64,000 nucleotides of DNA, taken from assembly GCA_022747635.1 (NCBI GenBank), contig JAKTNV010000238.1, positions 124,001 to 188,000 of the forward strand, read 5' to 3'. Positions within the stretch are counted from its first letter, which is position 1, and each line of letters begins with the position of its first letter. Of the stretch, positions 54,066-63,261 are shown one piece after another. The position numbers and the translations under genes were made by a program. Under the pieces are notes generated by a model. It made no database searches. It saw only the letters and a list, made by a program, of their open reading frames with translations, and was not told where the DNA came from. The DNA comes from Hetaerina americana (taxonomy: Eukaryota > Arthropoda > Insecta > Odonata > Calopterygidae).

Positions 54066-54231
54066 TGTGGAAGTATCATTCCCTCTCGAACACAAATTCG
54101 AAGGTTTTGTGTCTTTATATTAATCCAGTGTATTTTGAGGGGCGGAGGAAGTATGGAGACGTGTTCTAGTGTGTGCTATATGTCTACATGGCGAGATTAA
54201 ACAGTGTGCTGTTATCAAATTTTTGCCTTCG

Positions 54232-54570
54232 CCTCCTCATCGTCCGAGTAGTAGTAGTTTTGAGGGGAGGCGACCGACAGCTAAGGTCATTTGCGCCATA
54301 GGGGAAGGACAGGAAAGGATGAAGGGTGGAGAGAAACCCGGCGTCGGCATTAGCCTACTCTTTACGAAAGGCGCCAAGGGGTCCGCGGCTTAACGTCCCA
54401 TCCGACGGACGGCGTACTCACTCAAAGTGCCCTCCACAAAGCACCTCAAGTAGGGATCGAGATACCTCTGAAAAATATTCAACACCGCCGGGATTTGAAC
54501 CCGCGCCCTCAGGGTGGGATGCCAGTACGTTAGCCCCCGCACCATCTCGATCCCCTCCTCATCGTCCGAG
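54232..54570 (-). mobile_element. tRNA-derived SINE S1, copy 2, with 17-bp target duplication
   Basis: CCTCCTCATCGTCCGAG is present at 54232-54248 and 54554-54570. The body (54249-54553) is nearly identical to 15515-15831, lacking a few bases near 54475. Minus-strand head with B-box GGGTTCAAATCCC (about 54500), ending in ACTACTAC units. About 165 bp upstream (54066-54231) show no gene. Confidence 0.93.
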
Positions 54571-55149
54571 GTGTATTGATTACCCTTTGAGGTGTCTTTT
54601 GAGTTGAGAGGGAAAAAAACTAGAACTGCATGGCACAAGATCGAATAAGGGATCAAGGAGGATTTTGTTTCTTCTCTTTAAGTGAACCCATCGTGAACAC
54701 AGATTTTACAATGTCCCAAATTTTCAATTATGAAGCCGACACGTACAACAGTATTCGTATTCTAAAAATATGGTTTGCGATATATGCTTTTGATATCAGT
54801 GATTCGCGTTTGGTCATTTTCAATCAAATCTTCAATGACGAGTTTGCAATGTTTATATTGCCTGTGGGTCAGTTATCGGAGGTCCGCTGCCGGTTTCATT
54901 GACCAATTATTGGCTTTTCCAGGCTCACAACCACGAAATTTTACCACCCATCCATTAACAGGAGCTCTACATACAGCATCATCATCGTAATGAACAGCCT
55001 TTTAAAACGACGGTTGAATCTCAGTAGGAGTCACTTCTATAAGTTGCGCTGTTTAAATTCGCCATGCTGACATAGAGCAGGAACACGTCCCCTCGTCTCA
55101 CCTATGGCCAGCATTGTTTCCATAAAGGGCCCTTAACCGATGATAAACG
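54571..55149. other. No recognisable gene
   Basis: A 90-codon plus frame (54630-54902) has no recognised motif and lies in AT-rich sequence. I treat it as chance. Confidence 0.4.
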
Positions 55150-56410
55150 TCAATAGGAATCACTTTTCCAGCAGTTGAAAGTTTTACCAGAGCAAGGTTT
55201 AAATCGTGTTGACATAGCGCTAGAACAAATCTCCAAACTTCTGCTTCTCAAAATACACTTGATTAACGTGACAACCTCAAACCTGTGCAAATGTGTTAGA
55301 GGGGGAATGTTACTTCCACATGCCGCCAGACCAGGAGTGCTCCTGGAAGTCATTGTGTTTGTAGTACTAGGACACGTCTCTATACTTCCGCTTCTCAGAA
55401 TACACTGGGTGAATGAAACGATTTAAAACTTGCGCATGCGTGTAGTGGAATAATGTTACTTTCACATGCCGAGACTAGGAGTGCTTCTGAAAGTCATTTT
55501 GTTCGTAGTACTAGGACACGTCTCCAAACTTCCGCTTCTCAAAATACCTTGGATGAATAAAACGATATCAGAACTGCGCATGCGTGTTGGAGGGTAATGT
55601 TACTTCCATATGCCAAGACAAAAAGTGCTTCTGAAGGACATTTTCTTTGCATTACAAGAACATGTCTCCATACTTCCCCTCCTCAAAATACACTGGTTGA
55701 ATATAAATTACAACGACCTCAAACCTGGGCTGGCGTGTTTGGGCGAATGATACTTTCTGGTGCCCAGATCAGGAGTTATTCTAACCGTCATGTTTTTGTA
55801 ATACTACAACCAGTCTCCATACTTCTGCTTCTCAAAAAACACTGGATGAATACTGCATAGACCTCAAATCTGCGCATGCGTAATGTGTGGGAATGTTACT
55901 TCCACGATTGAAGACCAAGAGTGCATCTACAGGTCATTCATTTTCCAGAATTAGAACACGTCTCCATACTTCCGCTTCTCAAAACCATCTGTAAGTATGC
56001 AACGACCTCAACCCTGGGCATGCGTGTTGGAGAGGAATGTTACTTCCATATGCCAAGACTAAAAGTGATTCTGAAGGGCATTTTGCTTGTAGTACTAGAA
56101 CACATCTCCAAACTTCCGCTTCTCAAAATACACCAAATGAACGCAACGCTCTCATACCTTCGCATGCCTCGGAATGTTACTTCCAAGAGCCTAGAGACCA
56201 GGATTGCTTATGGAGGTCATTTTATTTTTTTACACTAGAACATGTCTCCATACTTCATCCGCTTCTCGAAATACACTGTATGAATAGTTTAACGACCTCA
56301 CTCCTTAGCATGCCTGTTGAGAGGTAATGCAGCTTCCACATGTCTACTGACCAGGAGTGCTTCTAGAGGTAATTTTGTTTGCATAGTCTACAAGCACGTG
56401 TGTGGATTTT
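55150..56410. repeat. Satellite-like array, about 8.5 units of about 144 bp
   Basis: Unit starts (marker GAATGTTACTTCCA) lie near 55305, 55449, 55594, 55746, 55890, 56036, 56171 and 56328; a partial unit precedes and another follows. Conserved inside each: ACACGTCTCCATACTTC, CCGCTTCTCAAAATACACTG and, near the end, (C)TGCGCATGCGT or a decayed form. Divergence between units suggests an old array. Small open frames across it are in all phases and not protein-like. Confidence 0.9.
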
Positions 56411-57089
56411 GGTTTTCAGCCAAACCTCGTGCCTTCAATATTTATTTTTTTATATAATTCTTTACACAGACGATTAATTCAGAATTTAAATAAAATAGGA
56501 AACTGGGCATTGAGAGGATGTGTAAAATCCCAGATATTATGAATAAAAAAGGGATTGGACCGAGGAGCTGGAAGTGATTGAATAATCATATAAAGTGACC
56601 ACTATTCTCATGCATAATGTGATAGCGTGACTTAGTGATAACCGTACCGATCATTCAAAATACCGCCAGGTTAGTATATGGTTGCGATTTTAGGACTTCA
56701 TACAACTGTAAGTAGTTATTAATATTATGTAGGAACGAATGAAACAGTTTTGGTTTCATTTCATTAAGAATACGATGAAAATTTATTTAAACATTAATTA
56801 ATAGGACTTGTATCATGTCAAATTTCAGGAACTCTAACATTTCTTCCTGTTGAATGTTAGTTAATGTGACACATTTAGATATAACTGCCTACTGAGCTGT
56901 GTGTTCAGAGAATAACGGGAAATGTTTTTTTTTTTCGCGGATTTGGACAGTCTGATAGTCAAGATTTTGTTTTTATTATGTTGGTATGCAAGCCCCTTTA
57001 AGAATGATGACATTTTCACCCGTGTTCAATTGTTTAATATTTGTCTATGTGGCAGACGCTAAGGTAGGACGGACGGTGAGATATTTATT
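56411..57089. other. AT-rich, no gene seen
   Basis: Long T and A runs, no motif recognised. Confidence 0.5.
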
Positions 57090-57780
57090 TTTATTAATAT
57101 AACGATTGTACGGAAAGTTTTACACGAGCGGCACAGTAATGGGCAAAAGGCTGGTCGAATGAAAGGTTGTGGGAATTGGCGTGTGAAGGGATAGGAAGAG
57201 AAGAGAGTGAGGCAGAATTGCAGGAGTACCGGTGATTATTCATTCGAATAGGTAAGGGGGTAATGCATTTGCCTCTGTCAAAGGAAGTGCAATGTTTGCA
57301 TGAAGAAAGATAAATTATGTTTTTTGATAGGCAATTAGTGTGGGAACGTGGTGAGAGGGCAATGAGAGAATGTAGGGAGTGGGGAGTAGACCTAATAAGA
57401 AGACAGGTTTAACATCGGGGATGGTTGCAAGTAGGGGAAATATCAGGAAATTTGTCACGGGGGGGGGTGCCGAAGGGTTGGTGGATCTAAGAAGGTTTTT
57501 GAGATTGGCGGGTCGTCTGTTTGCATGACATGGGCATTGGGGTAGTGAGGATGAGTTCGCGTCATTGTCATGTCAAATAGGAGATAGTTCTTCAAGAAAG
57601 GTTTACAGTCTGTGTGATCCGGGGCAATAGGTGGCGCAAAGGTTGAGTCTTGCGTCAGATGTGAGCTTGTTATTGTGTGGTGTGTGTGGTCGGGTGGAGT
57701 GGTGCATTTTATTTTTTCAGCGTTTCTGGTTAACTGTATTTGAGGAGTGCAAGATGTAGATTGTCAAGGTATTTGTTGAG
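57090..57780 (-). pseudogene. Penelope-like GIY-YIG domain (Poseidon-type), eroded
   Basis: Minus-strand translation in one near-continuous frame gives DDPPISKTFLDPP (the RPPNLRDLL region), then CNHPRCKTCLLI (the CxxxRCKTC cluster that precedes the endonuclease), then CLSKNIIYLSSCKHC (the CxSxNVIYLIxCxxC motif), and PIRMNNHR (the R-x(2-3)-HR end of GIY-YIG). GIY-YIG catalytic details are eroded and stops are present. It fits as the C-terminal counterpart of the RT remnant at 15940-16874. Confidence 0.6.
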
Positions 57781-57816
57781 AGTGGCTGTTGTGTCGCTAA
57801 CCACGCGACATTATTC

Positions 57817-57828
57817 TGGTGTCAGGTG
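57817..57828 (+). other. Primer-binding-site-like sequence of Gypsy C
   Basis: TGGTGTCAGGTG, shortly after GCGACATTATTC at the presumed LTR end. The LTR itself cannot be delimited, because sequence upstream of about 57780 reads as the Penelope remnant. Confidence 0.6.
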
Positions 57829-58046
57829 TAGGATCGCAAAGAAATTTTGAGTCTCGAACCCGTAACCTAAAACTTAATCCCCCAAGTGGTTCATTAACAT
57901 TCCAAGATAATTTTTCAATTCCTCATCAAAATACTGGAATCTTATCCACTGATAATTTTGTTTTTTCCATTTTGTGTATGTTAGTTGAACTTATTGCTCT
58001 GGCTAATCTAGTGTAACCTGCATTCATTTTCATATTTCTGTGTCGC

Positions 58047-58916
58047 GTGCTACTGTTTACCGTCATGGCTATGCCTAGTTATTCCCCGCTAAACCATTTC
58101 TCTCCCCATTTTGAGTCGACTTCACTAAGGGGTTCCACTACCCAAAATGATTTAGATCCTACTGTGCACTCCATTGAGCCTGCCACCGCAGCCTCTCCTA
58201 CAGGGAATAATCCATTCACAAGCAACACATTGGGGAACCATGTCTATTTCATTCTGAATTTTAGCGGTGACGATGATGTGACGGTCGAAAAATTTTTAGA
58301 ATGCTTAAAAATCACGAGGCACCTTAGCTCTTGGAATAAAACTTATGCTCTTTGCGTAACCCGTTTACACCTGCATGGGCCGGCGGCAGAATATGCTTTG
58401 GCCAATCCTCACATTCTAGAGTGTCTGAAAAGTTTTTCCAGAAACCCACGTAATAAGTTCTTAGCTCGCGTTTCCCTCCTCTCCCTAGAACGGATGTTTT
58501 CAAATTGCGTTCAACTACTGGCGTCAGCAAAAGTTAATACAGTGCAGAACTCAAGAAGCGCTCGCTTTTTGCCCCAAAATAACTCTGCCGGTAGTAAACC
58601 CGCCTCGTACGAAGCTCCTATGCGGCCGAATGCTACAGCTAACACCTCAAATACCGGATACGCTGCAAAATGCTTTTCCTGTGGGTGTGCGGGCCACATA
58701 GCTCGCGATTGTCGCTCTAAAACTCGAGCTTGTTTTAACTGCGGAGCAAGGAGACATATTTCCCGAGACTGTCCCCCGCTATGCATCGGAATATGTAAGG
58801 AAGTTGGCCACCTTCCAATTAATTGTCCAGAGCGCTCAAACCGAATGGCCACGGGAAACGGGATGACCCCGACCAGCGGGTTGGGGAAGACCTCATCCTA
58901 TCCATCACTCCAGTGA
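58047..58916 (+). CDS. gag: Gypsy C Gag, open but internally shortened
   Basis: 289 open codons; the likely start is an internal Met at 58065 (MAMPSYSPLN). The capsid block NFSGDDDVTVEKFLECLK and HGPAAEYALANPHILE match A and B. After SLERMFSNCV (about residue 150) the capsid C-terminal part is missing, and the frame goes directly to a short linker and three knuckles: CFSCGCAGHIARDC, CFNCGARRHISRDC, CIGICKEVGHLPINC. An in-frame deletion of the region corresponding to B 31760-32250 is inferred. Confidence 0.82.
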   Translation: MLLFTVMAMPSYSPLNHFSPHFESTSLRGSTTQNDLDPTVHSIEPATAASPTGNNPFTSNTLGNHVYFILNFSGDDDVTVEKFLECLKITRHLSSWNKTYALCVTRLHLHGPAAEYALANPHILECLKSFSRNPRNKFLARVSLLSLERMFSNCVQLLASAKVNTVQNSRSARFLPQNNSAGSKPASYEAPMRPNATANTSNTGYAAKCFSCGCAGHIARDCRSKTRACFNCGARRHISRDCPPLCIGICKEVGHLPINCPERSNRMATGNGMTPTSGLGKTSSYPSLQ

Positions 58917-59215
58917 AAGGAATGACGATTAGCGTGCAGATTATAGGAAAATTACGTCACTTCCTTGTGGACATAGGCGCGGCGGTCACGATACTTCACG
59001 AAAGAGTGTTCCTTTTAGATACATTAGGAATAGCCCCGTACGACCGCGCGTGAGTGAGAAGCGCCTCAGGTCATGTATTGATGACAAACGGTCAGAGTGG
59101 CGTACCTTTCTGTGTAGACAATCGTGTTTACCCTCATGATGCTTTGGTAATAAATCTAGGGGACACACTCAATGAAGGCATATTTGGCTTGGATTTTATG
59201 AAAAAGTATCGTAGT
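58823..59215 (+). pseudogene. Gypsy C protease, inactive
   Basis: Retropepsin frame overlapping the Gag end. The catalytic motif reads FLVDIGAAVTI (Thr to Ile), a stop occurs near 59051, and in the continuing frame VRSASGHVL and GIFGLDFM are kept (ending about 59202). After GLDFM the linker decays with multiple stops, and RT and RNase H are absent. Confidence 0.8.
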
Positions 59216-59499
59216 TAGATTTATTTGAGAACAAGACCATTAAATTTGAACCTGACCACATGATGTCTTTAGAATCTGTTTGCAGTAAAGGTGAGGAAGT
59301 AGATTTCATTTCGTGCGAGAATCCCCCATTAGGACCCTGCGAAGAGGCCGACACGGTGCAACACTGTTTCATAAACTGAATGACCTCGTGGAGAAAGGCG
59401 ATGGGACGGGTTCAAGGAGTTCCCATTAGTCCGGCTACTTTTACGATGAGGAAAATGTGCTATAGAAAGTTGACCCTTCGGAGATTGAACCAATTTTTA

Positions 59500-60539
59500 T
59501 AATATGTGCACCCAAAAATATGCGGAAATTCATTTTGACTCGTTGCCACGATAATTTCCTATCAGGAATCATCGCGGAATCGAGAAAATGGTGGAAATCG
59601 TCCAGCGACACTTCAACTGGAAAGGCTGTTATTCCGACACCCTCCAGTACGTTCAGCATTGCATCGAATGCCAAAAGAGCAAATTACGCGTGAATAATAT
59701 TCCATTACAGCCACTGGTTGAAGCCGCCTACCCAATTGAGAAATTAGCTTTGGATATTGTTGGACCACTACCCCTATCCCTCCGAGTTAACCAATATCAT
59801 TTAACTCGCCAAGATTATTTCACAAGATATCATGAAGCCCTTACGATTCCAGATCAATCGGCCAAAACAGTAGCAGGATTTTTTGTCGAGCACATAATTT
59901 GCCGTCACGGTGTGCTTAAATATTTACTGGCAGACAGAGGTGCAAACTTCACTTCGGAACTAATGAAAAACGTTTGCAGGGAACTGAAAATAAAATCTAT
60001 CTTCACTTCTCTCCATATAACCCCGCCTCAAATGGTCGTCTAGGGCATGCACACCATTCCTTTGCTTCCGTGACTCCCCATTATGCAGCCCAAGACCACT
60101 CTGATTGGGACGAACAACTGGGCTTCGCATTGCTCACTTATCGAAACAGCAAGCACCAAGTGGTCAAGCACGGAAGTTAGTTTCCCGTTGGAGAGAACCC
60201 TCCAAAACAGTTAAATTTAGAAGCCCGGTTACCGCAGACATAGAGGACCTGAAAGACGGAAGACGTCTCCTAGCTCATATGCGTAACCTTTTACCCTCAC
60301 CGCCAGATAATCCCTTACCCCTGTTTTTAGGTGACGGCATGGCACCACAAGACGCCGAGCAACCTCCAGCATACCCCTCTCCAAAAGAACCCGCTCGTGT
60401 CTCCTTATCACCATCCAACTTCGAAGGCCTTGAAGATTATATTGCAACTCCAAGTCCTCCTTCTAATCCCTCTTTCCCCTATAATCTCCGACCGTTACCT
60501 AGTAGAGAACTTTCCTCTAATCCTAAAATCCATTCTTAA
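59500..60539 (+). pseudogene. Gypsy C integrase, RT missing, catalytic Glu lost
   Basis: Follows the protease remnant with only about 300 bp between, so RT and RNase H are deleted. The zinc region is partly scrambled to 59590, then RHFNWKGCYSDT and HCIECQ (59606-59680). Core: ALDIVGPL (first Asp) and LLADRGANFTS (second Asp) in the open stretch 59588-60043. A one-base shift in the TSP-YNPASNG block near 60013 moves the rest to another frame, where the third catalytic position reads GRLGHAH (Glu to Gly). The C-terminal domain continues at 60105-60539. Confidence 0.88.
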
Positions 60540-60594
60540 CCGGAAGAGGGATTGAGCCTGCCTGGAGCAATTGTCCCCCATAGGAGGAAATTAG

Positions 60595-61089
60595 TTGCCA
60601 TTTTTGGAAGTGATGTGTCCGACTTGCAAGTGCGAGGACTCTCAGAGGCGGAGATGCAGTTTGGACACCGATGCAGAATGGTGTATCCAATTCACCCCCG
60701 AGTATGCGCCCATCCCTGGAAAGGATCTGCACTTGGTGCCATCCCTGACCCAACCTTTGATGACCATGACCGCCTCCACATGGGAAGAAGATGCCCGATG
60801 CACGGAAGACGATGGACGCAATGTTGCTGCCGCGACCACAACCACCTGGCGGCCTCGACACCTGGAAGGACATCGATTGGCTCCTAATGCGCCCACCCAA
60901 TTCGGTGATGCGACAAGTTACCTGCAACAGTTACTCCCTTTCTATCCCAAGGTCCCTTGCCGCACTCCCTTAGCACCCAGGAAATTCCCCGAGAGCCAGG
61001 AAACCTCTCCACCACACCCACCGCAAGCACAATCGCAGGCAAAGAGCCGCAAACGCCGCCCGGAAGCCGAAATTCAGAAGTGCCAATAA
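60595..61089 (+). CDS. Unrecognised ORF after the Gypsy C integrase
   Basis: 164 codons from MPFLEVMCPTCKCED, with a Cys-rich start (CPTCKC...C), a middle part rich in Thr and Asp, and a basic Pro-rich C-terminus (KSRKRRPEAEIQ). No family recognised. It occupies the same place as the tandem-repeat ORF of element B (after integrase, before the env start), but I see no clear sequence similarity. It could be a second form of the same accessory gene or a chance frame. Confidence 0.4.
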   Translation: MPFLEVMCPTCKCEDSQRRRCSLDTDAEWCIQFTPEYAPIPGKDLHLVPSLTQPLMTMTASTWEEDARCTEDDGRNVAAATTTTWRPRHLEGHRLAPNAPTQFGDATSYLQQLLPFYPKVPCRTPLAPRKFPESQETSPPHPPQAQSQAKSRKRRPEAEIQKCQ

Positions 61090-61121
61090 CTGTGTCACTA
61101 GTATGCTAGTCCTTCAACTTT

Positions 61122-61247
61122 ATGACCTTCTTCTACGGCTGCATTGAGGAGTTAACCTGGTTCCTGGAGGAGAAGACCGGCTGGACAAGCGGACTCTGCA
61201 TGCTCCTCGCTCTATTATTCCAGACGGTATGTATAGTGCTCACGTGA
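61122..61247 (+). CDS. Small hydrophobic ORF, possible env signal exon of Gypsy C
   Basis: 41 codons with a hydrophobic C-terminal half. Its position equals that of the env start in element B (37904), and a QTVC-type string occurs in both just before a stop. A GGTATGT splice-donor-like sequence lies at 61227-61233 inside it. The rest of an env gene is absent before J1 copy d begins at about 61565. Confidence 0.35.
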   Translation: MTFFYGCIEELTWFLEEKTGWTSGLCMLLALLFQTVCIVLT

Positions 61248-61528
61248 ATATTAGTGCAAGCTTTGAGGAAAGAGGAAAACAAAGATGGAGTGCTCCTTCA
61301 TTTTAACCTTAGTCATATGTACTTATATTTTAATGTTTGCTGTAATTATATGACTTTTTTTTACGAACACTCAGGCTAAGAAAATGCCGACGTTACTGCA
61401 TTAATGTAGTGCTACGAATTTCACAAGTGAACAATGTGAAGATGAATGTTTATTTTAGTTATTATTTTTGTATGATTTTCATTCATTACTTTTGCCAATG
61501 TAATGTCATCCCCCCAAATGCGCGATGC

Positions 61529-61536
61529 TATATAAG
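61529..61536 (+). promoter_or_regulatory. TATA-like box before J1 copy d
   Basis: TATATAAG, followed 20 bp later by GGAGCAGGACCCCC. It could belong to a 3' LTR remnant of element C or to the 5' promoter of J1. A similar GTAGCAGGACCCCC follows a TATAAAA in the J1 tails. Confidence 0.3.
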
Positions 61537-61564
61537 GCGAGACGCTCCTGGAGCAGGACCCCCC

Positions 61565-62640
61565 CAGTTCGTCAGCCCACTTGCCAAGGTGCGCTGGGAG
61601 TAAAACTCCTCCTCAATCCACTCAAGAGCCTAACCGACCACCTATATACCAAACCCAAAGTCCTACAATCAAGCGCTCTGCTCCTGCCGATTAGCCCTAC
61701 CAAACGGTCCCCACCAAACGAAAGCCCAGAAACCAATCTGCCCAGCAATTCTCTCGAATTTCCACATGTAACCGCTTCACCTGCCTCTCCCCTTCCCCCT
61801 AGGATGACCAAAATGAGGAAACCCCATGTGAAGATGCAGACACTGAAGCTCAGCCCACTCCACCTCCTAAACCCCGTATCCCTCCCATTTTTCTCTGCGA
61901 CATAACCAACTGGCAAATTAAATGCAATGAAATCCGGCAAGCCTGCACAATTCCTCCTGTGGCAAATCTCATTCGCAATGAGATTCGAGTTCAATACCAA
62001 ACCATCTCCGACTTCAAAGCTGTCACTAAAAAACTCACCTCCATTAACTACGCATACTATACAGGTACGTACCAACTTCAATCAAACAAAAATCCTCATT
62101 TTGTCCTTCGGGAAATACCCACAAATATCCCAAAAGAAGACATTGAAGAAGCTCTGGCGGACATTGGCTTCTCTGCGGAGAATACCTCTCAACTGCATTC
62201 CACCCGACCAAACTGTTTTCAGAGAGCAGAAAGGGCGCCAACCCTAATGCCGAGCTCCCACGAATCGTCCCCATCCCTCTCCTACCCTACCAAGTCCGAC
62301 TCCAGGTCTCCTCCTGCTCTAAAGAATTTCTAGAGCTAAATTTGGTTCTCCACCTTAAGACTTCGGTGGAACCATACAGACCTCCACCTGAACCTCCACA
62401 GTGCCTAAGTTGCCAATGCAATGGGCACACCTACAAGACGTGCGGCCTCCCACCTCAATGCACCGAATTGGCTGGCATTCACCATTATAGAGAATGCCAG
62501 AAACACAAAACCTCCCCAATCTAACAGTTTCAGGCTAAACCTCCCCAGCCAAATGCGTAAACTGTGGTGGTCCACACACAGCCAATTACAGAGGTTGCAT
62601 TGATCACTGTGAACTTCTCTTCAAACTGTGCAACACTAGA
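61565..62640 (+). pseudogene. Jockey J1 copy d ORF1
   Basis: Gag-like ORF1. After an N-terminal Pro-rich part (several frames), the frame from about 61803 to 62333 has PPIFLCDITNWQIK (about 61878), VKKL-like TISDFKAVTKKLTSINYAYY (about 62007) and HFVLREIPTNIPKEDIEEAL (about 62100), the region found before knuckles in Jockey ORF1. A frameshift near 62335 leads to CLSCQCNGHTYKTC (about 62400), then CTEL...HHYREC, and in another frame CVNCGGPHTANYRGC (about 62555). ORF1 then reads DHCELLFKLCN and fuses at about 62655 with mid-ORF2. Confidence 0.82.
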
Positions 62641-63261
62641 GAAGCCCTACAACTACTTGGAGAAAAAACTTGGCATGAGAAAATAAGTTCACTCTCACAT
62701 AAGGACACTTCGGTATGGACCCTAGCCCGCTGTCTACGAAGGAAAAAGGTACCCACCCCGCCAATACCACATAATGGGAGAGCACCATACGATGACAGCG
62801 ACAAAGCAAATACCTCTGCCGACTCCTTCGAATGCATTTTTAAAAACGATAATACATCCTGGTTGGATTCAGAAGCATTGAACAGCGTCTCTGGCCTCTC
62901 ACTTTGCCCATTACACATATTCCTGGAAATTACTCCTCAAGAACTTTACTCCATTATGTCCCACTCCAAAACAAAGTCATCACCGGGACCCGATCAAATC
63001 TCCTACCTTCACCTGAAAAACCTTCCTAAATCTTTTATCAAACACCTACTCTCTATCCTCAATGCCTGTCTTTCCCAATCGTACTTCCCAAAGACATGGA
63101 AAACGGCTAAGATAATACTCCTTCCAAAACCCGATAAAAATCCTTCTTATATCCTGAACTATAGACCCAGTGGCCTGCTCCCCTGCATGGGCAAACTTCT
63201 TGAAAAATGCATCTTAAACAGGCTACAAGAAAAAATCTCGGCCCTAGACTTGATCAGACGT
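62641..63261 (+). pseudogene. Jockey J1 copy d ORF2 middle part
   Basis: Begins at the deletion junction shared with copy a and continues with WHEKISSLSHKD, the pre-RT linker and RT N-terminus (62863-63261: KSSPGPDQISYLHL, TAKIILLPKPDKN, NYRPSGLLPCMGKLLEKCIL). It is cut at 63261 after LDLIR, where copy c continues with PEQTGFRR, by the Penelope-like element. Unlike copy a, it has no second deletion. Confidence 0.88.

Noticed and set aside
55175..56327. Protein genes in the 144-bp array
   Set aside because: Open pieces occur in several frames with the same repeat-derived sequence and no family motif.
55150..56410. CRISPR-like array
   Set aside because: Units are about 144 bp, diverged, and without unique spacers of fixed length; the context is eukaryotic.
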